From CAKSST01 sp045535505 (GTDB lineage Bacteria > Bacillota > Clostridia > Oscillospirales > Acutalibacteraceae), in contig JAZSLU010000028.1 in the NCBI GenBank assembly GCA_045535505.1, positions 1 to 64,000 on the forward strand: a stretch of DNA of 64,000 nucleotides, given 5' to 3'. Position numbers and translations under genes: made by a program. Shown in pieces: positions 1 to 8,069 of this stretch (position 1 is the stretch's first letter; the number at the start of each line of letters is the position of its first letter). Under the pieces are notes generated by a model. It saw only the letters and a list, made by a program, of their open reading frames with translations. It searched no databases and was not told the DNA's origin.

Positions 1-73
1 TTCCCCGCATATTCGAAATGCCGAGAGCAATCAATACAACTCCAACAATAAAAGGAACTATAAATTCCATCAT
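1..73 (-). CDS. Small membrane protein, N-terminal fragment (cut by window edge)
   Basis: Reading leftward from position 73, an ATG follows a GGAGG ribosome site (79-83) with a 5-nt spacer; a second ATG sits at 70. About 24 codons remain before the window edge. The visible residues are a hydrophobic run (EFIVPFIVGVVLIALGISNM), consistent with one N-terminal membrane segment. The family is not recognised. It diverges from the catalase gene. The call rests on the ribosome site and an open frame only. Confidence 0.5.
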   Translation of the reverse strand, partial: MMEFIVPFIVGVVLIALGISNMRG

Positions 74-192
74 AATTTCCTCCGTTATTTTTTTATCATT
101 AAAATAATTATACCACACAATTATTAAAATTGCTACATATCTGTTTGCTATTTGGCAAGAATAGTTAATACAAAATTAACGGAGGTAAGTTT

Positions 193-858
193 ATGTTTAA
201 ACACGAAAAAATGCTATTTCATCCTGTAGCAGTAGAGAAACCAAACCCGCAGTATGCGGCGCTTTTACAGGAACAGCTTGGCGGCGGTAACGGTGAGCTT
301 AAGGCGGCTATGCAGTATATGTCCCAGAGTTTTCGAATTAAAGACCCTGAAATTAAAGATTTATTTCTTGACATTGCCGCCGAGGAACTTGGCCATATGG
401 AGATGGTTGCACAGACTATCAACTTGCTTAACGGACACGATGTTGATGCAGAAAAGGTGCCGTCGGGCGAGATTCAGTCCCACGTGCTTTTAGGTCTTAA
501 CCCCGGTCTTATCAATGCTTCGGGTTACTCTTGGACAGGCGACTATGTAACGGTTACAGGAGATCTCTGTGCTGACCTACTCAGCAATATCGCATCCGAG
601 CAACGTGCAAAGGTGGTTTATGAATACCTTTACCGTCAGATTGATGACAAAAAAGTGCGTGAAACTATAGACTTCCTTTTAAACCGCGAGGAAGCACACA
701 ATCAAATGTTCCGAGATGCATTTAACAAGGTGCAGAACTCCGGTTCGAACAGAGATTTCGGCACAACAAAGGCTGCTAAAATGTATTTCTCAATGTCAGA
801 CCCAGGTCCTAACGCATTCGCCACAGGCGATACAAAACCTGTTTCTTTTGATAAGTAG
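193..858 (+). CDS. cotJC: CotJC-like manganese catalase (spore coat type)
   Basis: A 221-residue di-manganese catalase-family protein, expected to break down hydrogen peroxide. The four-helix ferritin-like fold is marked by metal-ligand motifs: E35 in a GGNGELKAAMQYM stretch, the AAEELGHMEM motif (E64/E65, H68), E136 in SEQRAKVVYEY, and NREEAHNQMF (E166/E167, H169). Length and the short glycine/proline-rich C-terminus fit the CotJC branch found in spore coats of Bacilli and Clostridia, not the longer cytosolic catalases. The ribosome site ggaggt lies 7 nt before the ATG. No cotJA or cotJB is adjacent, so coat location is inferred from the family. Many Clostridia carry several CotJC paralogues. 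Confidence 0.88.
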   Translation: MFKHEKMLFHPVAVEKPNPQYAALLQEQLGGGNGELKAAMQYMSQSFRIKDPEIKDLFLDIAAEELGHMEMVAQTINLLNGHDVDAEKVPSGEIQSHVLLGLNPGLINASGYSWTGDYVTVTGDLCADLLSNIASEQRAKVVYEYLYRQIDDKKVRETIDFLLNREEAHNQMFRDAFNKVQNSGSNRDFGTTKAAKMYFSMSDPGPNAFATGDTKPVSFDK

Positions 859-864
859 TAAAAC

Positions 865-886
865 CTCTCTGCCGTGTGGCAGAGAG
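865..886 (+). terminator. Hairpin after the catalase gene
   Basis: A perfect 9-bp stem (CTCTCTGCC / GGCAGAGAG) with a GTGT loop starts 7 nt after the catalase stop codon. There is no clear T-run after it, so it may be a weak terminator or only an RNA 3'-end stabiliser. Confidence 0.45.
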
Positions 887-893
887 TACATAG

Positions 894-921
894 TTGACTT
901 TTCTTATGTTTATGATATAAT
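894..921 (+). promoter_or_regulatory. Vegetative promoter of the MATE leader
   Basis: TTGACT (894-899) and TATAAT (916-921) with a 16-bp spacer. Transcription would start near 928, just ahead of the structured leader, so the leader has its own promoter separate from the catalase gene. Confidence 0.65.
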
Positions 922-935
922 AAGCAAAACAAATA

Positions 936-1040
936 TTGGTCACCGGAGGCGGAGTGCCGTAGCACTCAAAAATGCCGGATTAGGTGTCCGAGTGAGCTCG
1001 GGTTATTGTGTGTACAATAGCCGGAGTTTTTTATTTTTTG
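936..1040 (+). promoter_or_regulatory. Attenuator-type structured leader (candidate riboswitch, class unknown)
   Basis: The RNA can fold as an outer stem pairing 938-944 with 983-989 (6 of 7 pairs) around a hairpin GAGTGC-CGTA-GCACTC (952-967). It can then form a hairpin CCGAG-TGAG-CTCGG (988-1001), or alternatively a strong 13-position terminator stem (997-1009 with 1014-1026, one G-G mismatch) followed by TTTTTTATTTTTT. The CCGAG hairpin shares bases with both the outer stem and the terminator, so the three are mutually exclusive as expected for a termination switch. It ends 12 nt before the MATE start. I could not match it to a riboswitch class I know. Confidence 0.55.
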
Positions 1041-1051
1041 TGAGGTTAATT

Positions 1052-2395
1052 ATGGATTCTGAAATTTTCGAAAAATTACCGTCTACCAAACTGTTTTTCA
1101 GGTGTGCGATTCCATCTATGATTACTATGGTGTTTGGTGCTCTCTATCAGATTGCGGACGGTTTATTTGTAGGTCGTTTTATTGGCGGAGATGCCCTTGC
1201 AGCCGTAAATTTAATTATGCCAATTATAATGATTGTATTCGGTTTTTCAAATTTAATTGCAACAGGTGCGTCGGTACGCATTTCTGTGTTACTCGGCGAG
1301 AAAAACATAGAGGAAGCTTCTAAGGTTTTCACATATACCCTTAAAATAATTTTCTTAATCTCTTGTTTTCTGGGAGTTCTCGGGTTACTGTTTGCCGAAT
1401 CTTTTGTTAGGTTTTTAGCGCCGGGTGCTACCGAACAAGCGATAAAATATGGTATCACTTACACACGTGTTTATGCGGCTTTTGCACCTTTAATGCTTAT
1501 ATATCACGCCACCGACAATTATCTTCGTGTTTGCGGTAAAGAAAAGCTTTCTATGTGGCTGAGTATTGGAACACAAGCGTTTAATATTGCGCTTGATGTT
1601 ATACTTATCGTATTTTTAGGTCAAGGCGTTTGGGCGGCGGCATTCACAAGCTGTCTTGCAATGGCACTTGGCTCGGTTATTTCCCTTTGCATTTTCCGTA
1701 AAAAACGTATGGATTTATATTACGTTAGAGGCAGGATTAAAAAAGATGTATTTATGCGAATTATTGCTAATGGCTCAAGTGAATTTTTCAGCAGTATATC
1801 TATGTCGATAATGTCTATAGTTTTTAACTTTTTCTTGCTAAAATACGGGGGCACAACAGGTGTAGCCGCATTCTCGGTTATTATGTACGTTGACAGTATT
1901 GCAGGTATGTTGCTTTTTGGTATGGCAGATTCACAACAACCAGCCATTAGCTATTGCTATGGTGCTGGACTTATTAGCAAGGTTAAATCACTATTTAAAT
2001 GTGTGGTTTGGGGAGGTATTACACTTTCGGCACTTGCTTTGATATTTATGATGTTTTTAGGACAGTATGTGGCACCGCTATTTGTAAAGCCGGAAGATAC
2101 AGAACTTTTATCAGTTAGTATTATAGGTATGAAACTGTTTTCATTATCCTACCTCACAGGGTGGATAGATATGTGCTTCTCATCATACTTTACTGCACTT
2201 GAACGTCCTGCAAGATCAATGTTGGTATCACTTTTTGGAACGCTGATATTTCCAATATCCGCATTATTTATTATGACGCCTTTTCTTAAACTCAACGGGG
2301 TTTGGCTCAGCGTACTAGTGTCCTGTACGCTAAGTGCAATATTTACATTGATTCTATATTTTACTTTGAAGTTCGATAAAAAGGAGATTTTATAA
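1052..2395 (+). CDS. MATE family multidrug/cation antiporter
   Basis: A 447-residue polytopic membrane protein of the MATE (NorM/DinF-like) family, which exports organic cations and drugs using a Na+ or H+ gradient. About twelve hydrophobic segments are visible, and the N-terminal part (AIPSMITMVFGALYQIADGLFVGRFIGGDALAAVNL) is typical of the family's first two helices. The frame is open much further upstream, but that stretch crosses the terminator of the leader; the ATG at 1052, preceded by gtgagg, gives the normal family length. The stop codon overlaps the next start (TAATG), so it is translationally coupled to the acetyltransferase. Expression is probably controlled by the attenuator leader directly upstream. 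The substrate cannot be told. Confidence 0.9.
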   Translation: MDSEIFEKLPSTKLFFRCAIPSMITMVFGALYQIADGLFVGRFIGGDALAAVNLIMPIIMIVFGFSNLIATGASVRISVLLGEKNIEEASKVFTYTLKIIFLISCFLGVLGLLFAESFVRFLAPGATEQAIKYGITYTRVYAAFAPLMLIYHATDNYLRVCGKEKLSMWLSIGTQAFNIALDVILIVFLGQGVWAAAFTSCLAMALGSVISLCIFRKKRMDLYYVRGRIKKDVFMRIIANGSSEFFSSISMSIMSIVFNFFLLKYGGTTGVAAFSVIMYVDSIAGMLLFGMADSQQPAISYCYGAGLISKVKSLFKCVVWGGITLSALALIFMMFLGQYVAPLFVKPEDTELLSVSIIGMKLFSLSYLTGWIDMCFSSYFTALERPARSMLVSLFGTLIFPISALFIMTPFLKLNGVWLSVLVSCTLSAIFTLILYFTLKFDKKEIL

Positions 2396-2946
2396 TGAAA
2401 AACACGAATGTTACACTTGTTACCTTAACCGAGGATGACAGAGAGCAGTTTATTTTAGATAATCAATGGGCTTTTAGGTATGGCGCATTACAGGAGTTTG
2501 GAGAACGAGATAATCACATTGATGATGACGGTGAAATTATTTCCCGAAAGACTATTGAACGCTGTATTGATGCGCCTGATAGTGAAACATACCGCATTGT
2601 AGTACGAGGTAAAAAGGTTGGCGGTGTGATACTTAAAATTGATAAGGAAACGAATCACAACGAATTGGAGATTCTTTTCACATTACCCGAAGAACACAGC
2701 AAAGGTATCGGTTACGGTGCGTGGCAAGAGGTTGAGAAACTACACCCTGAAACAGTAGTTTGGCAGACTTGCACACCGTATTTTGATAAGCGCAATATTC
2801 ATTTTTACGTCAATAAATGCGGTTTTCAAATTGATGAGTTTTGGTGCGAGTATTTTGCACCCACACACGAAACGCCCGATGATGAGGAACACAACCACGA
2901 CGAAGGTCCCGATGAAATGTTTCATTTTGTAAAGGTTATGAAATAA
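2395..2946 (+). CDS. GNAT family N-acetyltransferase
   Basis: A 183-residue protein with a GNAT-like fold, expected to transfer an acetyl group from acetyl-CoA to an amine. The central strand region (RIVVRGKKVGGVILKID ... NELEILFTLPEEHSKGIGYGAW) has the spacing of motif A, which binds the CoA pyrophosphate, and NIHFYVNKCGFQIDEFW is the usual C-terminal strand/turn of the family. The tail is acidic and His-rich (DDEEHNHDEGPDEMFHF), which is unusual and might bind metal. It overlaps the MATE stop by one base, so it may modify a compound also handled by the exporter; that link is inferred from position only. Confidence 0.75.
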   Translation: MKNTNVTLVTLTEDDREQFILDNQWAFRYGALQEFGERDNHIDDDGEIISRKTIERCIDAPDSETYRIVVRGKKVGGVILKIDKETNHNELEILFTLPEEHSKGIGYGAWQEVEKLHPETVVWQTCTPYFDKRNIHFYVNKCGFQIDEFWCEYFAPTHETPDDEEHNHDEGPDEMFHFVKVMK

Positions 2947-3014
2947 CTGAAATTGTATCTAAACCAAAACAATTCGCATATATTGATACTGATGTAATCT
3001 TTGGAGGTATTGTT

Positions 3015-3443
3015 ATGCGAGAATGTAACTGTGGTAGGCATCCACCAATTCGTGATTATGGTGGGGAGCCGTTTGTTTTTAACATTCACCACGCCACCAC
3101 TAAAAACCAAAATTTTCGTACAACGCTATGGACAGGAAATCATTTGCAGTTAACTCTGATGAGTATTCCTGTTAAATGTGATATCGGTGTAGAAATGCAC
3201 CCTGACGTTGACCAGTTCGTGCGTGTTGAATGCGGTCGTGCAAAAGTCTATTTCGGGAACAGTCGCAACTCTTTGCGTGAGGCTCAAGTTGTGAACGAAA
3301 ATTATGCGATACTTATCCCTGCAGGGACTTGGCACAATATTGTAAATATCGGAAATTGCCCATTAAAACTCTATTCACTTTATGCACCGCCTCAGCACCC
3401 ATTTGGCACTGTGCATAAAACCAAATCCGATGCAGAACACTAA
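3015..3443 (+). CDS. Cupin-domain protein
   Basis: A 142-residue single-domain cupin, a small beta-barrel that usually holds a metal or a small ligand. Cupin motif 1 is seen as IGVEMHPDVDQFVRVECGRAKV (conserved G, H, E/D spacing) and motif 2 as ILIPAGTWHNIVNIG. The N-terminus carries a CNCG motif (residues 4-7) outside the barrel. An ATG follows a ggaggt ribosome site. It lies 68 bases after the acetyltransferase on the same strand and may be the third gene of that operon. The family is widespread in Clostridia without a firm function; no substrate is proposed. Confidence 0.8.
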   Translation: MRECNCGRHPPIRDYGGEPFVFNIHHATTKNQNFRTTLWTGNHLQLTLMSIPVKCDIGVEMHPDVDQFVRVECGRAKVYFGNSRNSLREAQVVNENYAILIPAGTWHNIVNIGNCPLKLYSLYAPPQHPFGTVHKTKSDAEH

Positions 3444-3452
3444 AATATACTT

Positions 3453-3482
3453 ATATCCACCCGCAAAATTGCGGGTGGATAT
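3453..3482. terminator. Bidirectional hairpin between cupin gene and aspA
   Basis: A perfect 13-bp palindromic stem (ATATCCACCCGCA / TGCGGGTGGATAT) lies between two convergent genes. The flanks are only moderately T-rich on either side, but the stem is strong and placed to end both transcripts. Confidence 0.7.
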
Positions 3483-3524
3483 CTTAATTTATAGTATTAA
3501 ATTTTAAATAATGTTTGTAATAAA

Positions 3525-4901
3525 CTACACCATTGTTTTGGGGTCAAGAATTTCCTCAATCTCATCCTCAGAAAGAACGCCCGATTCTTTGAGAACCTCT
3601 CTTACACTCTTACCCGTCTTAATTGCCTCTTTAGCAACAGTAGCCGACTTTTTATAGCCGACCTTAGGGCAAATTGCGGTAATAACACCAACAGAGCCTT
3701 CAAGCAACTCTTCGCAACGTTCTTTGTTAGCGGTAATACCCTTAACGCAGCGGTCAACAAAGGTATCAACCGCACCCTCAAGAGCGATAAGCGATTCAAA
3801 CAATTTATGGTACAAAACAGGCTCTGCATAGTTAAGTTCAAGTTGGCCTGCCTCTGCCGCCATTGTAATACACATATCGTTACCGATAATGCAAAAAGCC
3901 GCCTGGCTCATAACCTCAGGGATAACAGGGTTAACCTTACCGGGCATAATTGATGAGCCGTTCTGCATAGCAGGAAGATTTATTTCTTCAAATCCGCAAC
4001 GAGGACCTGATGACATAAGACGGAAATCATTAGCCATTTTTGAGCAAGAAATCGCACAGGTTTTAAGCGCTGCTGAAACGTAAGCAAAGGCATCAAGATT
4101 TTGTGTGCCGTCAACAAGGTCGTCTGCTTTAATAAGAGAAAGGTTTGAAATTTCACTTAAAACCGGAGCAAGCGATTCAACATATTCGGGCTTTGCATTA
4201 AGTGCCGTACCTACTGCAGTACCGCCAAGGTTAATTGCATACATCTCGTTCATAGCGCGTTCAAGACGTTTAATATCGCGTGAAATGGCTTTTGCATAAG
4301 CGCCAAACTCTGAGCCAAGACGAATGGGAACAGCATCCTGCATTTGTGTTCTGCCCATTTTTATAACATCGTGGAACTCAACCTCTTTTTCCTTAAGTGC
4401 GTCATACAAACGATAAACCTGTGTAATCACTCTTTTCAAGAGCTTTACGGTAGTCATTTTTGCGGCGGTGGGTATAACGTCATTTGTTGACTGTGCGCGG
4501 TTTACATGGTCGTTGGGATGAACAATAGAATAGTCACCCTTTGTACCGCCCAAAATTTCAATAGCACGGTTTGCAACAACCTCGTTAGCATTCATATTTG
4601 CCGTTGTACCTGCACCGCCTTGTATGGCGTCACAAATAAACTGGTCGTGAAACTTGCCCTCAATAATTTCATCGCAACTTTGACAAATTGCATCTTTAAT
4701 TCTTTCATCAAGTTCTCCTACTTTAAAGTTGCATATTGCACAAGCTTTTTTTATTTCTGCTAATGAAACGATAAACTCAGCTCTTAAAGGCTGACCTGTA
4801 ATTTTAAAGTTTTCTGCTCCCCTTAACGACTGCACACCATAGTATGCATCAACAGGGACCTCTTTTGTACCAATTGAATCAGATTCCAAACGATAATTCA
4901 T
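3525..4901 (-). CDS. aspA: Aspartate ammonia-lyase (aspartase)
   Basis: A 458-residue member of the fumarase/aspartase superfamily, catalysing L-aspartate to fumarate plus ammonia. The superfamily signature GSSIMPGKVNPVIPEV is present. So are the active-site segments GAGTTANMNANEVVANRA, HPNDHVNRAQSTND and GRTQMQDAVPIRLG, which match aspartase (QSTND, TQMQDAVP) better than fumarase. The true start is the ATG at 4901 with a GGAGG site at 4910-4914; the upstream open frame crosses the promoter. A monocistronic gene with its own promoter, lying just past the end of the histidine operon. Confidence 0.92.
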   Translation of the reverse strand: MNYRLESDSIGTKEVPVDAYYGVQSLRGAENFKITGQPLRAEFIVSLAEIKKACAICNFKVGELDERIKDAICQSCDEIIEGKFHDQFICDAIQGGAGTTANMNANEVVANRAIEILGGTKGDYSIVHPNDHVNRAQSTNDVIPTAAKMTTVKLLKRVITQVYRLYDALKEKEVEFHDVIKMGRTQMQDAVPIRLGSEFGAYAKAISRDIKRLERAMNEMYAINLGGTAVGTALNAKPEYVESLAPVLSEISNLSLIKADDLVDGTQNLDAFAYVSAALKTCAISCSKMANDFRLMSSGPRCGFEEINLPAMQNGSSIMPGKVNPVIPEVMSQAAFCIIGNDMCITMAAEAGQLELNYAEPVLYHKLFESLIALEGAVDTFVDRCVKGITANKERCEELLEGSVGVITAICPKVGYKKSATVAKEAIKTGKSVREVLKESGVLSEDEIEEILDPKTMV

Positions 4902-4978
4902 AATAAAATCCTCCAATTTCATATCAGTTGACAAATAATATACTTTAAATATGAATTTTGAAAATTCATCCAATCCCA

Positions 4979-5006
4979 ATTATATCATAATTTTATATTG
5001 TGTCAA
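4979..5006 (-). promoter_or_regulatory. Promoter of aspA
   Basis: On the minus strand TTGACA (5006-5001) and TATAAT (4984-4979) are separated by 16 bp and point at aspA, about 80 bases upstream of its start. Confidence 0.65.
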
Positions 5007-5019
5007 CCGTAATACACGC

Positions 5020-5052
5020 AAAAAATTTAAGCCGTCGGAATGCCAACGGCTT
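5020..5052 (-). terminator. Terminator of the histidine operon
   Basis: On the minus strand, a stem AAGCCGT / ACGGCTT with flanking G-C pairs is followed by a T-run (aaattttttg) immediately after the hisIE stop codon. Confidence 0.75.
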
Positions 5053-5057
5053 AAAAA

Positions 5058-5714
5058 TTATTGCATTTTTTCTTGTTTTACTTTTTTATCAATCACATGG
5101 CGTTGGGCAAGTTTGTTTTTAATATCATCCAAGGTTATCCCCATCTGAGCCATTAAGACCATAATGTGATAAGCAAGGTCAGCAATTTCAAAAATTGTTT
5201 CTTCCTTGTCATCACCTTTGCCCGCAACGATAACCTCAGTTGACTCCTCGCCAACCTTCTTAAGAATTTTGTCAATGCCTTTTTCAAAAAGATACGTGGT
5301 ATAAGAGCCTTCTTTTGGATTTGTTTTTCTGCCTGTTATAACCTCCATCAAACCCTCATAAGTGAAACCTTGTGGCTCATCGCCGTTATAAAGCAGATTC
5401 TCAAAGCAAGAAAATGTTCCCTTGTGACAAGCCGGACCGTCAGGTTTTACCTCAACCACAAGCGCATCGTTATCGCAGTCTGCCGTAATTGAAACAATGT
5501 GTTGATAATTGCCTGAGGTTTCGCCTTTAAGCCAAAGTTCTTGACGGCTACGACTGTAAAAACAGGTTAAGCCTTTCTGCATAGAAATTTCAAGGCTTTC
5601 TTTATTCATATAAGCCAATGTCAATACTCGTTTTGTATCGGTATCAACTACAATGGCAGGTATCAGACCATTTTGGTCAAATTTAAGCTCATTAATATCA
5701 AAAAACTTTTCCAT
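5058..5714 (-). CDS. hisIE: Bifunctional phosphoribosyl-AMP cyclohydrolase / phosphoribosyl-ATP pyrophosphatase
   Basis: A 218-residue fusion catalysing steps 2 and 3 of histidine synthesis. The N-terminal HisI half (about 1-115) has LAYMNKESLEISMQKG, the Zn/Mg-binding run DCDNDALVVEV and CHKGTFSCF. The C-terminal HisE half (about 125-215) has the MazG-like helix motif KKVGEESTEVIVAGKG and ETIFEIADLAYHIMVLM. The ATG at 5714 was chosen over an upstream alternative because it opens with the family's MEKFFDINELKF and lies 7 bases past the hisA stop with an aGGAG site overlapping it. It is the last gene of the his operon. Confidence 0.95.
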   Translation of the reverse strand: MEKFFDINELKFDQNGLIPAIVVDTDTKRVLTLAYMNKESLEISMQKGLTCFYSRSRQELWLKGETSGNYQHIVSITADCDNDALVVEVKPDGPACHKGTFSCFENLLYNGDEPQGFTYEGLMEVITGRKTNPKEGSYTTYLFEKGIDKILKKVGEESTEVIVAGKGDDKEETIFEIADLAYHIMVLMAQMGITLDDIKNKLAQRHVIDKKVKQEKMQ

Positions 5715-5721
5715 GTTTTGT

Positions 5722-6444
5722 TTACTCCTGTTCACCCGCGGCAATAACCGCCTGTTTTAAGTCAATATCCTTTGTGTAAAGGGCTTTGCCTATAATTGCA
5801 CCGTACAAACCCATTTTTGTCAAAGTCTCAACGTCATCCATTGAGCTAACGCCGCCCGATGCAGTTATGTTCATTTTATAACGTTCGCACATTTTTTTAT
5901 AAAGTTCGCGGTTTGTTCCTTGCATAGCGCCGTCTTTTGATATATCGGTACATATTATGTTTTTGACTCCGATTTTTTCCAATGAGTCCATAAAATCAAA
6001 GCAGTTTGTTTGGCTCACCTCAAGCCAGCCTTTTACAGCCACAAACCCATCACGAGCATCAACACCGACAACAATATGCTGTTTATATTCTTTTACAAGT
6101 TCTTTAAGCAACTGTTCATCCTCAAGTGCGGCTGTGCCCAAAATAACCCGCTCAACGCCTATTGAAAGATATTTTTCAATCGTTTCGGCAGAGCGTATGC
6201 CGCCGCCAACCTCGGTAATTAGTTTTGATGATGACACAATCTCTTTTATTGTGTCAAGATTTTCGGGCACTCCCGATTTTGCGCCGTCCAAATCAACCAA
6301 GTGCAAATACTTTGCACCTGCATTATAAAACGAAACGGCAACCTCGGCAGGTGTATCTGAATAAACTGTTTTTTGGTTATAATCACCTTTAAACAAACGC
6401 ACAGCTTTACCGTCAATTAAATCTATCGCGGGAAAAATTCTCAT
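5722..6444 (-). CDS. hisA: ProFAR isomerase HisA
   Basis: A 240-residue (beta/alpha)8 barrel that isomerises ProFAR to PRFAR, the fourth step of the histidine pathway. Catalytic Asp 8 sits in FPAIDLIDGKAVRLFKGDY and the second Asp in IICTDISKDGAMQGTN. The phosphate-binding half-barrel repeats are visible as EVGGGIRS and TASGGVSS. The start overlaps the hisB stop (TTATGA). Its sister barrel gene hisF, which would accept the product, is not in this operon. Confidence 0.95.
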   Translation of the reverse strand: MRIFPAIDLIDGKAVRLFKGDYNQKTVYSDTPAEVAVSFYNAGAKYLHLVDLDGAKSGVPENLDTIKEIVSSSKLITEVGGGIRSAETIEKYLSIGVERVILGTAALEDEQLLKELVKEYKQHIVVGVDARDGFVAVKGWLEVSQTNCFDFMDSLEKIGVKNIICTDISKDGAMQGTNRELYKKMCERYKMNITASGGVSSMDDVETLTKMGLYGAIIGKALYTKDIDLKQAVIAAGEQE

Positions 6445-7019
6445 AACACACCTTTTGACGACGGAATTGCGTCCCCTTCAATCTTAACGGCTTTGCGCAA
6501 AGCTCGAGCCATTGCTTTAAACACAGCCTCGGCAATGTGATGTGAATTTCTGCCTGCAAGTTGTTTTAAGTGCAAGGTTATACCTGCATTGTTAACAAAA
6601 GCAATTAAAAACTCCTCTATAAGCTCGGTATCAAAATTGCCTATCTTTTTTGCCTTGATATTAACGTCGTAGTTAAGTGTTGCTCTGCCGGAAATATCGA
6701 CCGCTGCAAGAACTAAAGCCTCGTCCATCGGTAAAATTATATCACCGTAACGAGCAATACCTTTTTTATCACCCAAAGCCTCCTTGAAAGCTTTGCCAAG
6801 GCAAATGCCAATGTCCTCTGCGCTGTGGTGGTCGTCAACCTGAGTATCACCTTTGCAGTTCAATATTAAATCAAAACTGCCGTGATGTGCAAATAAGGTT
6901 AACATATGGTCCATAAAACCAATACCACTGTTAACTTTGCATTTACCGCTGCCGTTCACCTTAAACTCCAAAGAAATATCGGTTTCGGCTGTTTTTCTTT
7001 TAATTTTACTTGCCTGCAT
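6441..7019 (-). CDS. hisB: Imidazoleglycerol-phosphate dehydratase
   Basis: A 192-residue monofunctional IGPD that dehydrates imidazole glycerol phosphate. The two Mn-binding His signatures are GIGFMDHMLTLFAHHG and DDHHSAEDIGICLG, with the C-terminal NSHHIAEAVFKAMARALR. Length is standard for the bacterial single-domain enzyme; there is no fused HisN phosphatase, so histidinol-phosphatase must come from elsewhere. The start lies inside the hisC 3' end (14-base overlap) behind a gaggag ribosome site. Confidence 0.95.
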   Translation of the reverse strand: MQASKIKRKTAETDISLEFKVNGSGKCKVNSGIGFMDHMLTLFAHHGSFDLILNCKGDTQVDDHHSAEDIGICLGKAFKEALGDKKGIARYGDIILPMDEALVLAAVDISGRATLNYDVNIKAKKIGNFDTELIEEFLIAFVNNAGITLHLKQLAGRNSHHIAEAVFKAMARALRKAVKIEGDAIPSSKGVL

Positions 7020-8067
7020 TTTTTAATATCTCCTCAATCGCACAAATAAGTGCGTTCATCTGTTTTTTTGTGCCAACAGTTATCCTTACGTAATCTTTTA
7101 TGTCCGGCTTTGAAAACCAACGTACTAAAATTCCTTTCTGCTTTAATTGCAGATATAACTCCTCACCCGAAATTTTATTGCTTTTTGCAAACAAAAAGTT
7201 TGCTTTTGAGTTTGTAAGCACAAAACCCATATCCAAAAGCCTTTTGGTTGTATATTCACGATTTTTACATATCACAGCACAATTATCCACGAAAACGTCA
7301 TTATTGTCAATAGCAGCACATCCGGCAGCCTGCGTCATTCTGTTGACGTTATACGGATTGGTCGAATTGCGAAGCTTATCAATATCCTCAACCAGTTTTT
7401 TATTTCCTATGCCAAAGCCAAGCCTTGCCCCCGCAAGAGCGTGTGATTTTGAAAAGGTTTGAGTAACCAAAAGGTTGTCATACTTTTTAGTTAACTGCAC
7501 AACACTTTTTGCACCAAAAAGCACATAAGCCTCGTCAATAACAACAACACGGTTGGGATTACTTGCAACAATTTTTTCAATCTCTTCATACGAAAGACAA
7601 AGTCCCGTAGGAGCATTGGGGTTTGCAATAACAACCATTCGGTCGGTCTTGCAATAATCTTCGGGGTCAATCGATAAATCTTCCTTCAAAGGAATTTCTA
7701 AAGCATCAACGCCGTTGATTTTTGCAAAAACGCTGTAAAATCCGTAACTTATTGCGGGGTATGCAACGCCATGCTCACCAAAAGCCGCAAAAGCAAAGTT
7801 TAATACCTCGTCAGAGCCGTTAAAAGCCATAACACATTCAGGCTCAACGCCATACATTTTTGCTGCCTTTGCGCGAAGAGTGGTACATTCGGGGTCGCTG
7901 TAAAGGTTTGCGCGTTCGCCCTCGCGTTTCATTGCTTTAACAACGCTTTTTAGCGGTGCAAAGGGAGACTCGTTGGTGTTAAGTTTTATGTACTTTGTAT
8001 CTTTTGGCTGCTCACCCGGAGTATAGGCCTGCAAAGCCTCAAATTTTGAGTTCATAAATCTGCTCAT
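7006..8067 (-). CDS. hisC: Histidinol-phosphate aminotransferase
   Basis: A 353-residue fold-type I PLP aminotransferase converting imidazole acetol phosphate to histidinol phosphate. NPNAPTG and the PLP-lysine motif TFSKSHALAGARLGFG are present. The start at 8067 (MSRFMNSKFEALQAYTPG) matches the family N-terminus and falls 2 bases after the hisD stop. An in-frame TTG at 8082 and an ATG at 8055 are alternatives, and none has a good ribosome site, so it may rely on coupling to hisD translation. Adjacent to hisB and hisD in the operon. Confidence 0.93.
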   Translation of the reverse strand: MSRFMNSKFEALQAYTPGEQPKDTKYIKLNTNESPFAPLKSVVKAMKREGERANLYSDPECTTLRAKAAKMYGVEPECVMAFNGSDEVLNFAFAAFGEHGVAYPAISYGFYSVFAKINGVDALEIPLKEDLSIDPEDYCKTDRMVVIANPNAPTGLCLSYEEIEKIVASNPNRVVVIDEAYVLFGAKSVVQLTKKYDNLLVTQTFSKSHALAGARLGFGIGNKKLVEDIDKLRNSTNPYNVNRMTQAAGCAAIDNNDVFVDNCAVICKNREYTTKRLLDMGFVLTNSKANFLFAKSNKISGEELYLQLKQKGILVRWFSKPDIKDYVRITVGTKKQMNALICAIEEILKNAGK

Positions 8068-8069
8068 AA

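Noticed and set aside
936..1040. Guanidine, THF or Mn riboswitch
   Set aside because: The conserved core sequences of these classes, as I know them, are not present; only the attenuator layout is shared.
716..1051. Possible long N-terminal extension of the MATE gene
   Set aside because: It overlaps the catalase gene, the promoter and the terminator-containing leader. The ATG at 1052 gives the normal family length.
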